Source of the DNA: Chrysochromulina tobinii
Taxonomy: Eukaryota > Haptophyta > Prymnesiales > Chrysochromulinaceae
Direction: 5' to 3'
Assembly (NCBI GenBank): GCA_001275005.1
Contig: JWZX01002156.1
Location: forward strand, 1-14,752
DNA length: 14,752 nucleotides
Shown: in pieces, positions 8,473-14,752 of the stretch
Layout of the letters: the number at the start of each line of letters is the position of its first letter
Numbering within the stretch: the first letter of the stretch is position 1
Notes under the pieces: generated by a model
Seen by the model: the letters and a program-made list of their open reading frames with translations, nothing else
What the model was told of the DNA's origin: nothing
Database searches by the model: none
Program-made: the position numbers and the translations under genes

Positions 8473-8937
8473 ATGGAAGTGAGCGACGCCACTTGCTCGA
8501 CGGCGGACGTGACACCGCCAGCGACAGCGGACAGCATGCGCATCACACGTCGAAGGCAGCAGCTAATCAATCACTGGCAGTGCCTGCGGGCGGATGACTT
8601 GGATCTGGGTCGGCTCGCACTCTGTGCCCGCTGTGGCGACGGTGCAGCACCCTCATGCTGCTTTCATCCGGACGCCAAAGCATACGCCTTCGGTAGCGGC
8701 CGCTTCGACTACGGCTTCACGTGCTTGTTCGACACGCCGCACGACCGGTGGTTTTGTTGCGGCTCCACCGAGGTCAGGGCAGCAGGATGCCTCGAGGAGG
8801 CGACACACACGACGGACCTGGACTGGTGGACGGCGTATGAGAAACAAAGCCCGCCATTGCCCGATGAAGATGGAGACGGCTCCGGCGAGGAGGATGCCAG
8901 CGTAGACAAGCAGTTGGCTGCGATGGAGATTAGGTGA
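8473..8937 (+). CDS. Small cysteine/histidine-rich (CHORD-like) zinc-binding protein
   Basis: The product is 154 aa from the ATG at 8473; an in-frame ATG at 8437 would add 12 residues (IFDERIHIHKF), which look less protein-like. The core reads CARC-x8-CFHPDAKAYAFGSGRFDYG, then DTPHDRWFCCGS, AAGC and a His three to five residues later. The order C-x2-C, C-x-H-P, W-x-C-C, G-C, H resembles CHORD-type zinc modules of RAR1/CHP-1 proteins, but spacing differs and only one module is present, so a separate zinc-binding family is equally likely. The tail is acidic (DEDGDGSGEEDAS). It is the only plus-strand gene, divergent from 7676-8131 and convergent with the aldo/keto reductase. The opposite strand is also open but its frame shows no family features. 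Confidence 0.6.
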   Translation: MEVSDATCSTADVTPPATADSMRITRRRQQLINHWQCLRADDLDLGRLALCARCGDGAAPSCCFHPDAKAYAFGSGRFDYGFTCLFDTPHDRWFCCGSTEVRAAGCLEEATHTTDLDWWTAYEKQSPPLPDEDGDGSGEEDASVDKQLAAMEIR

Positions 8938-9350
8938 TAGAGCATGGTAACAACGAGCTAGGAGATCAGTGTCGAGAGCGTCGGCGGCGTGTGCGGTGCG
9001 GGCTGCCGGCGGCTTCTCATGCGTGAGGCGCGCACACCCACACAGACACGCACCACGAGGATCGCGCGACAAGACATCATCAGCGCCTCTGAGCCGTAGT
9101 AGTGGACAACACTGTCGTCTAGGTTCTGTTCTGCGCCCGACATTGTCACAAATATTGTCACACACACACGAGAGTCACCGCACGACGGCGCATACCCCAT
9201 ACCGTTGATCGCATTGTAATGCCTTGCGACAGACGCGCGGTCGCGCACGATGCCCACATCAGCGGGAAACACGCAAATACACCGTCTCTCATCACCGCGG
9301 CCCCGCCGTGCAACCGCCGCGCCTCTTTTGTAGTATCTCGACTTGACATA
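8938..9350. other. Intergenic between convergent genes
   Basis: These 413 bp separate the ends of the zinc-protein gene (+) and the aldo/keto reductase gene (-) and should hold both 3' UTRs. A short CA microsatellite and a doubled ATTGTCACA occur near 9142-9170. No gene recognised. Confidence 0.5.
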
Positions 9351-10828
9351 TCATGGGATAGTCTCGCCAATCTGCCCTTCCCCAAACCAGTCCGCCCCCA
9401 CGCGCGTCGACGCAAAGATGGGCAGGCGGTTTCGCATATGCACGCGGTCGATCTCCCACAGGAGATTCGCGGGCAGCGGCTCCGTGTTCTGAAAGAACTT
9501 GAGATCTTCCTCTAGCTGCGCCATGGAGGTGTGCCCAAGCAGCGTCGTGGTGACCGCCTGGCGCGAGCGGCACCAGCGCAGGCTGAGCTCGGCCAGAGAG
9601 AGGCCGTTGGCCTTCGCCAGCTGCGCATACGCGCGCGTCGCCTCGGTCGCTGGCCCGGACCGATACCGGTAGAGAGTCTGGCCCCAGCCCCTTTCGTCCA
9701 TGCGCCCACGAGGCTTCTCGAGTAGCTTGAGCGCGTCGGCTTTGTTGAGCGAGTCGACGGCCGCCGGCATGTCGAGGTACTTGCCCGTGAGCACGCCCCC
9801 CGCAAGCGCATTGTATGCCATGAAGCCGCAGTTCTCATGCACCTGTGGGGAGAGGGGAGGGCGCCGTGGTGAGCACTTGCCTGCATAGCACGTGCGCGCT
9901 TGGATCGTCCACAGTTCTCATGCACCGGAGAGCTGGCCTCGCTCAGGCCATTCTCTTCGATGCGCCTGTTAATGATGGAGTAGTCGTTTTGCATGCAAAT
10001 GGGCGGCGTGCCGCCGAGCCCGCGCGCCGCGTAGGCGCTCGCCGTGAGCCCAAACGCGTTGTCGTTGCACATGCCCCAGCCTCGGATCTTTCCCGCCTTG
10101 ACGAGACCGGACATCGCGTCGGCGATCTCCTCAAACGAGGCTCGACCGGTACTATACAGCTCCATGTTCGGATTATACTCAAGCGACTGGCCCCAGTTGG
10201 ACTGCGGCGTGTACCGCGCGGGCCAGTGCAGCAGGTACACGTCGAGGTAGTCGGTCCCCAACCGCCCAAGCGAGCCCTCGCAATCGGCGACGATGTTGCG
10301 TGCGTTCACGTTCCGGCCCCCCGTGATCTTCGATGCGATCACTACCTTGGAGCGGCGGCTCTGATCCTGTTTCAGCCACGAGCCAATGATGCGCTCGGTG
10401 TTGCCCTCTGGGCGTGCGAAGTCCGACGGGATCGGGTACTGCTCGGCCGTGTCGATCAAGTTGATGCCACTGTTCAAGATTGCCCTGTCCATCATCTTGT
10501 GGCACATCGCCTCGTCGGGTGCGTTGAAATCGGCCGAGCCCCAACGCTGCGTGCCAAGGCCCATCTCACTGACGATGATGTCGCCGCCGCCGAGGCGTTT
10601 CTGGAGAATTCCGTCCACCACACCAACGATCTCATTGGTCGCGCCGCCCTTGCCCTTCGGCTTCAGTGGCGGTGGCGCAGCAACTGCAGGGCTGCCGAAG
10701 ATGTTGCTGAAGAAACCACCGGACATTGAGACTGCAGCGGCGCCGGTGGTCCGCAGCGCCATGCGCCGCGTCGAGGTGGCGTGGTAGCCGGACACGAACA
10801 GCGGAAGCACGAAGAGGCAGTATTTCAT
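9351..10828 (-). CDS. Tas-like aldo/keto reductase with plastid-type leader
   Basis: Exon 1 is 9926-10828 (301 codons) and exon 2 is 9351-9842, giving 464 aa. The enzyme should reduce an aldehyde or ketone with NAD(P)H; substrate unknown. The catalytic tetrad is visible: D126 and Y131 (LIDTAEQYP), K167 (VVIASK) and H201 (YLLHWP). Other AKR landmarks are RLGGGDIIVSEMGLGTQRWG near residues 78-97, GKIRGWGMCND, GVLTGKY and TTLLGHTSMAQLEEDL. The order and insertion pattern resemble bacterial Tas and plant-type AKRs. The N-terminus starts with a signal peptide (MKYCLFVLPLFVSGYHA), then TSTRRMALRTTGAAAV and an AVAA-PP site, which together resemble a bipartite plastid presequence with a twin-arginine segment. 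I chose 10828 because it begins this signal peptide; an upstream in-frame ATG at 10981 exists. Family call firm, location inferred. Confidence 0.9.
9843..9925 (-). other. Spliceosomal intron of the aldo/keto reductase gene (83 nt)
   Basis: Minus-strand donor CTCTCCG|GTGCATGAG and acceptor CTCCCCACAG|GTGCATGAG. Phase 0 splicing gives SSP-VHENCGFMAYNALAGG. The first 17 nt of the intron repeat the first 17 nt of the next exon with one mismatch (9826-9842 and 9909-9925). Confidence 0.9.
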
Positions 10829-11089
10829 GATCTTGTCCGACCTCAAAGTCGTGTGAAGAGGAAACTTCCACGCCTTTTCGCACGTGCAAAACACGAGCAC
10901 CCGAGGCATCGGCGGCGTGTTCCAGGCCGCTTCAGAACCGCGCACGGCACGCGCATGACGCCCAAACGAAGACACCACCATTCATCTCCTCTCAGCAGAC
11001 GCCCGTGCCAGACCGCAGACGCCACCACCCCGGGGTCGGACCGTTCTAGGCTTCTAGCCCGCGCAATCTCCAAATCCTCCCATGAATCC
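10829..11089. other. Upstream region of the aldo/keto reductase
   Basis: This presumed promoter lies between the reductase ATG and the possible end of the next minus-strand gene. The reductase frame stays open through it to 10981, so a longer leader cannot be excluded. No other feature recognised. Confidence 0.4.
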
Positions 11090-11314
11090 TCATCGAGCTC
11101 CTTGCGCGCGCCTCATTGCCGCCGGACAGCGTGAGTTTTGCAAGATGCGCCGCCTCAGCCCCATCCTCAGGGGCGGAACTTCGTGCGCGTGCTTCGTCAG
11201 GGAGGAACTTGGTGCGAGCTTCACGCGCACAGTTCTCGCCGGCTGTAGCAGCTGCATGCGCACCTCACTGCAGCAGCTGCATGCGCACCTCACTGTAGCA
11301 GCTGCATGCGCACC
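11090..11314 (-). other. Possible 3' exon of the SH3-like gene, or 3' UTR
   Basis: If the 75 nt covering three 25-bp repeat units (11264-11338) were removed as an intron (GAG|GTGCGC to TGAG|GTGCGC), the SH3-like frame would continue through 11263-11090 for 57 more residues (starting VRMQLLQPARTVRVK). That extension has no recognisable domain, and the acceptor would be a weak TGAG. Otherwise the stop at 11315 is real and this is 3' UTR. Confidence 0.25.
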
Positions 11315-11344
11315 TCACTGCAGCAGCTGCATGCGCACCTCACT
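11245..11344. repeat. 25-bp tandem repeat, four copies
   Basis: Four contiguous 25-bp units (11245, 11270, 11295, 11320) differ only at the second base, alternating GTAG and GCAG starts. Each unit holds GCAGCTGCATGCGCACCTC on the plus strand. On the minus strand every unit carries GAG|GTGCGC and CTGCTRCAG, which resemble a donor and an acceptor. It overlaps the end of the SH3-like coding region. Confidence 0.97.
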
Positions 11345-12157
11345 GTTCACCTCGTGCTCCCTGCGCCTCGCCTCCGCGTGAGCTGTACGTTGAGCGACCG
11401 CGAGCTCGGCCGCAAGCTCGTCGTACGAGCGTGTAGGTGCAACCACGTCGACCAAGCCGTCGGGAAGCTCAAGCACGAGTACGCCACGCTCGGGACGGCG
11501 CGTCTCGGTGCCTGAAGCAGTCGGTGGCGCCCGCGACGGCGCCTGGCTGCTTGACTGGCTGCTGTCGGCGGCACTGCCGCCATTTGCGTGAGCGCAGTCG
11601 GCGCTGCAGCTGGGCGCAGGCCGTTCGTCGCCGGCGGCGGCCTCTGCTGCCTTTGGCGGCGCGCTCGCGTTCGCAACCAGCGCCTCAACGTCGGTCGCCT
11701 CGTCGATCATTGGGCCTCCGAGCATCCTGAGCATCTGCTGCCGAGCCACTTCGCCGCGGTGCTTGGGGTGCAGCTCCTTGAGCATGTGCCAATCGTACTC
11801 GTGGGGCGCCGCCATTACGAGCGTGCCAATCTCATCTGATTCGATGAGCATGTACGCATCGTGCGGCTTCGGCAGCGACTGATTCTTTTTTAGGAAGGGC
11901 AGCTCGTCGGCGTGCACGCGTAGCCAACGCTCTCGGCCCACCTTGATTATTGTTTGCGCCGCGAGCACGGCACCGCGTGGCAGAACGAGTAATGGATCGC
12001 CCTGCTTGGCAGGCGCCGGCCGGACTGCGACCTTTGCGTGCATCACAATCCACCAGCGCTCATTGGCCATCTCTTCGTCGAGTAGCAGCGATCGCTTGCG
12101 GCGCTCCAGGTTCTCAAAGATCTCAAACGCAAGGTCGTCAAAGTTATCAGTGGACAT
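11315..12157 (-). CDS. SH3-like domain protein of unknown function
   Basis: The protein is 280 aa as a single exon. After an acidic-then-basic helix (NFDDLAFEIFENLERRKRSLLL), residues about 35-115 read WWIVMHAKVAVRPAPA, then GDPLLVLPRGAVLAAQ, RERWLRVHADELPF and DAYMLIESDEIGTLV. The pattern V-x-VR-x-x-P, hydrophobic-x-x-G-x-hydrophobic, WLRV and a final ILID-like strand is that of bacterial-type SH3 (SH3b-like) domains in many protist proteins. An Ala/Ser-rich low-complexity linker follows (about 155-220), then a helical tail (YDELAAELAVAQRTAHAEARRREHEV). The C-terminus runs into the 25-bp tandem repeat, which supplies the stop; the true end is therefore uncertain. Function cannot be assigned. 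It is tandem with the beta-helix gene, with under 180 bp between them. Confidence 0.65.
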   Translation of the reverse strand: MSTDNFDDLAFEIFENLERRKRSLLLDEEMANERWWIVMHAKVAVRPAPAKQGDPLLVLPRGAVLAAQTIIKVGRERWLRVHADELPFLKKNQSLPKPHDAYMLIESDEIGTLVMAAPHEYDWHMLKELHPKHRGEVARQQMLRMLGGPMIDEATDVEALVANASAPPKAAEAAAGDERPAPSCSADCAHANGGSAADSSQSSSQAPSRAPPTASGTETRRPERGVLVLELPDGLVDVVAPTRSYDELAAELAVAQRTAHAEARRREHEVNSEVRMQLLQ

Positions 12158-12336
12158 GCTTTTTGACGATCATGTGAAGGGCACTTACATCAAGCCACTT
12201 TCTCACGTGTGCAGGGTCGCCAGCCCGCATGAGCCCGCACACACCAAAAGGTCCGCGTGAATGATCTGGTGGGTTTAAGCCCCGGAGTGTCATACGCGAC
12301 TTAATGTGTGATTCGACCCTATCACGTAACGACCGT
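12158..12336. other. Short intergenic spacer
   Basis: These 179 bp lie between the beta-helix protein stop (12337) and the SH3-like start (12157), both minus strand. The spacer must hold one 3' end and one promoter, which is compact. Nothing else recognised. Confidence 0.5.
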
Positions 12337-13679
12337 TCACGCAGCGTCGACTCTCCGCTCGAGCGGCACGGCCTCCAGTGACGGTCGGTTCTTGAGGATC
12401 GCGTGCGGCCCGTAGGCTCCCCGGGGGATGCGGCTGAGTGGGTACGCGTGGGTGTCCGGCGCCAGGAGGCAGCCCGGCTCGAGCACTGACTGGCAGCCCA
12501 CCTGACGAGGAAGACAACCAGCATGCAATCAGCACATGCTTGAGCACATGCAATCAGCATGCAATCAACATGCCATCATCATGCAATCCTCATGTGCTCG
12601 AGCACCGACTGGCAGCCCACCTGCGCCGCGTCGCCCACGACTGCCCCAAACTTGCGCCGGCCCAGCTCGAACCGCATGCCCTCAAGGTCAACGGAGGGCA
12701 AGCTGGACGGGAAGAGCGGGAAATTCGCGGTGACAGCTCCGCACCCAAAGTGCGCCCGATGCCCCAGCAGGCTATCTCCCACATAGCCGTGGTGGGGCAG
12801 CTCGACGCCATCGAGCGCAAGCGCGTGCTTCATCTCGCAGCCCACCACGCACCCCGGCCCCAGCAGCACGTCGCCGCGCAGGTATGCCCCACGCCGGAGG
12901 ACGCAGCCCTCGCCGATCACGCAGGGACCGCGGATGAGCGCACCTGATGAAGGAGGCAATCACGCAAGGACCGCGGATGAGCGCACCTGATGAAGGAGGC
13001 AATCCGTGGTGATCAGGGGCCGTACAGGGGAATCGGAGATAGAAGACCACTCGCAAGGGGAATCGGGAGAGAGCGCACCGGGCTCGACAAGCACTCGAGC
13101 GCCAAGGTAAATGTCGCCTCCACTGGCATCGAGCGTGCCGCCCTGCACACACACGCCCTCCTCGACCATAATGAGCGGCACGCGGCTCGATGGCGCAGCG
13201 CCAGGTGCGGCCGCCGCACTGCCAATGAGCCGCTCCGGCGCAAACTCGGACGGCCGGTCGAGCAGCACCGCGCAGCTCCCGATGCAGATGCCGCCGTGAT
13301 GGCGTGATGGCGCCGTGATACTCACTCCGCTCGACGACTTCAAGTGCCAAGCGTCCCTGTGTGCCGACAATGTGGCCGTCACGTGCGCGTGCAGTTCATC
13401 CAGCGCAGCTCCAACGTCGTGAGTGTGGAGCAAAAACTGAGCCGAAGCAGCGCAGAGGCCGCCTCGTTCGCGTGCACGGTCAAGGTCGAAGTAGAAGCTA
13501 TTTTTCAAGCGCTCGGGCACAGCGTCTCGAGACAGCGTTCGCAGCTTCTGACGCCGCAAGCGGTTGGCGGAAGCTGCCGGTACTTGGACGATGGTGGATC
13601 GTCGGCGGCGTGAACGTATGTACCACGCGGCGCTGACGGCCGTTGCGGTCACGACCAATACGAGTACGTGAGACTGCAT
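12337..13679 (-). CDS. Membrane-anchored left-handed beta-helix (nucleotide-sugar pyrophosphorylase/acetyltransferase-like) protein
   Basis: Exons are 13079-13679, 12621-12943 and 12337-12501, giving 362 aa. Residues 3-21 (SHVLVLVVTATAVSAAWYI) form one membrane helix followed by RSRRRR, a signal anchor. Residues about 60-170 are an N-terminal domain without recognised motif. From about 171 hexapeptide-type repeats build a left-handed beta helix: VCVQGG, IYLGAR, LIRGPCVIGEGCVLRRGAYL, DVLLGPGCVVG. A segment typical of GlmU-like sugar-nucleotide enzymes follows: MKHALALDGVELPHHGYVG, then DSLLGHRAHFGCGAVTANF, GRRKFGAVVGDAAQVG and a closing QSVLEPGCLL. GlmU-type C-terminal domains acylate a sugar amine, but no nucleotidyltransferase core is seen here, so activity and substrate are open. 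The start at 13679 begins the helix; an ATG at 13766 would extend it by 29 residues. Confidence 0.82.
12502..12620 (-). other. Intron 2 of the beta-helix gene (119 nt)
   Basis: Minus-strand donor GCGGCGCAG|GTGGGCTGCC and acceptor CCTCGTCAG|GTGGGCTGCC, phase 0, join GDAAQ to VGCQSVLEPGCLL. A 27-bp direct repeat with one mismatch (12477-12503 and 12596-12622) spans both splice sites, so the intron starts with a copy of the next exon. The interior is built of repeated ATGCAATC-type words (12520-12595). Confidence 0.92.
12916..13004. repeat. 43-bp tandem duplication across an intron-exon junction
   Basis: 12917-12959 and 12960-13002 are identical except for one base (GCAGGG versus GCAAGG). Each copy contains the 3' end of the intron, the CATCAG acceptor and about 27 nt of exon. 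The duplication therefore creates two identical 3' splice sites 43 nt apart. Confidence 0.97.
12944..13078 (-). other. Intron 1 of the beta-helix gene (135 nt)
   Basis: Minus-strand donor GAGCCCG|GTGCGCTC and acceptor CCTTCATCAG|GTGCGCTC, phase 1, restore the beta-helix frame VEPGA-LIRGPCVIGEG. The 8 bases after the donor equal the first 8 of the next exon. A second identical acceptor 43 nt upstream (intron 12987-13078, 92 nt) would shift the frame. Confidence 0.88.
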
Positions 13680-13929
13680 GTGTGTGTGGAACCGCGACGC
13701 GAGCTGTGAAATAATCGTGTGAAATTGCGATCTTAAGCCGTTAGTCTGGGCCTCCTGCCGTAGCAAACATGTTTCCTATGCTCGACCAGATTGTTTGTCT
13801 ATTGAATGACTAGTACCTAATAATTGTCTAGATCCTGTCTCACCGTGAACCGGGAGCCGGGAGATACAGTGTCACCAGGACCTCACGGTGGGGTCTGAGT
13901 CACCCACCTACACGCACAGCCGCAGGAGG
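13680..13929. other. Intergenic: promoter side of the beta-helix gene
   Basis: The spacer is 250 bp, with an AT-richer block (13770-13830) and a small inverted repeat, CACCGTGA near 13842 facing TCACGGTG near 13883. No gene seen. Confidence 0.4.
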
Positions 13930-14752
13930 TCAGTAACAGTACCGCATCGTGGCAGGGTCCCTGCCTTGTGGCGTGGCGGGCGTCTTGGATCCGACGCCCG
14001 AGGGGAGACGAGCGGCTCCGACGTAGTCGCCTCGTGGCGTACCCGCGTTTGACCACGTCTCACCGGGCGCGTGCTCGTAGTGCCAGCCGTCCTGCGTAGT
14101 CGTGACGACCTCGTCTGGCCACATCTCCCCGGGCGCGTGCTCAAAGTGCCCAGCCTTCTTGCGTGGTCGTAACAACGCACGAGGGCGACTCTCGCGGCGA
14201 CTCCTTGTCTGCCAACTCTTGCTCGCTGCGATAGTATTCTGATCGCCGGCTGCGATAGTCCGCTGATCGAGGCGTTCTTGGCGCTCGATCGAAAGGCGAG
14301 CGTGCCGCGGGGCGGGGCCCGTGAAAGACGTGCGCACAGCGAGCAGCTCGGCTTAACGGGTCGTTGGGGCGCGAACGGGGGCTGTCATCGAGCGCTGCGG
14401 TGGCGGCGGCCGCAGCGGCTCCCTGTCTGTCGCGGGTGCTCGCGCAGGATGAGCGAGACGCCACCGCATCCTCCTCGAAGCTGACTCGAACCGCACGGCG
14501 GGGTGACATTGATGACTGCGGCAGTGGCAGCGGCGGCGGCTGATCCTGCTGCACGAGAAAGGGCGCCATCACGGCCGGCGAAACAGCCGTCGGCGGCTGC
14601 ATCACTACTGCCGATCGCTGTGACAGCGCGCGCAATTCTGGGCGCGCAAGGGAGCGCGGCGTGGGCGGCTTTGGTGACGACAGCGACAGCAGCAGCGGCG
14701 GTGGTGGCGGGGGCGGCGGGGGCGGCGGCGGCGGCGGCGGCGGCTGGGGCGG
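13930..14752 (-). CDS. Proline/serine-rich protein with WW-like repeats, 5' partial, frame break
   Basis: The gene enters from the right edge; the frame is open at 14752 and about 273 residues are visible. It begins in a poly-proline run, then SSPKPPTPRSLARPEL, an Ala/Ser/Arg-rich region (SFEEDAVASRSSCASTRDRQ), an RS/RY-rich part (SADYRSRRSEYYRSEQE) and two copies of a motif VVTTTQ[ED]GWH[FY]EHAPGE[MT]W, which resembles the second half of a WW domain (G-x-x-Y-x-H-x-x-G-E-x-x-W). Between the first motif's GW and its HF the frame shifts by one: a C run of three at 14149-14151 (plus strand) has two in the parallel repeat copy near 14082. Ignoring one base restores both motifs and runs to the stop at 13930. 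WW domains bind proline-rich ligands, but the first tryptophan is missing, so the fold is uncertain. Confidence 0.6.
14052..14176 (-). repeat. Two-copy ~66-bp coding repeat (WW-like motif)
   Basis: 14052-14108 and 14118-14176 are diverged copies sharing CCGGGCGCGTGCTC and GCCTTCTTGCG/GCCGTCCTGCG words on the plus strand. They encode the two GWH[FY]EHAPGE motifs. Comparison of the copies localises a one-base length difference at 14149-14151. Confidence 0.85.

Noticed and set aside
8653-9165. Minus-strand open frame opposite the zinc-protein gene
   Set aside because: No domain or motif, whereas the plus strand has an ordered Cys/His pattern. It includes a hydrophobic stretch, so it is rejected with moderate confidence.
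9845-10729. Plus-strand open frame of 294 codons over the aldo/keto reductase
   Set aside because: Antisense of a gene with all four catalytic residues; no independent support.
11245-11344. CRISPR-like array
   Set aside because: Units are contiguous with no unique spacers, and the context is a eukaryotic nuclear genome.

Overview
The window looks like nuclear DNA from a GC-rich unicellular eukaryote, most likely an alga with a secondary plastid (haptophyte-like or a related lineage). The grounds are: genes interrupted by short GT-AG introns (83, 100, 119 and 135 nt), eukaryote-only cell-division proteins, an enzyme with a leader that looks built for a complex plastid, and long proline/alanine-rich low-complexity stretches. 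The exact lineage cannot be fixed from the sequence alone. I see no rRNA, tRNA, CRISPR array, transposase or viral gene.

Layout: 1-2519 has no recognisable gene but holds two sets of tandem duplications. 2520-3530 (-) is an intronless HEI10/CCNB1IP1-type RING protein (meiotic crossover factor). 4151-7305 (-) is a Mad3/BubR1-type spindle-checkpoint protein with one 100-nt intron, an N-terminal KEN box, a TPR domain, an ABBA-KEN-ABBA cassette, a GLEBS Bub3-binding motif, and a long C-terminal array of repeated F-M-I-F-D-D motifs. 7676-8131 (-) is a small one-helix membrane protein. 8473-8937 (+) is a small zinc-binding protein and the only plus-strand gene. 9351-10828 (-) is a probably plastid-targeted Tas-like aldo/keto reductase with one intron. 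11315-12157 (-) is an SH3-like domain protein ending in a 25-bp tandem repeat. 12337-13679 (-) is a membrane-anchored left-handed beta-helix protein with two introns. 13930-14752 (-) is a proline-rich protein with WW-like repeats, cut by the window edge.

The genes do not form an operon. The two best-understood neighbours, HEI10 and Mad3/BubR1, both act in chromosome segregation (meiosis and mitosis), which may be coincidence. Two observations stand out. First, the Mad3/BubR1 homolog carries eight strict matches and three near matches to the ABBA motif (F-x-[ILV]-[FHY]-x-[DE]) that binds Cdc20/Cdh1, most of them in a tandem array that looks like a repeat-expanded APC/C-inhibiting tail. Second, three of the four introns begin with a copy of the first bases of their downstream exon (about 8, 17 and 27 bp), and a fourth locus has an AG|GT-containing 25-bp unit repeated four times. 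This fits recent intron gain by insertion with target-site duplication or by tandem duplication. Two one-base frame breaks (Mad3 TPR near 6902; WW-like repeat near 14150) are probably assembly errors but should be checked.
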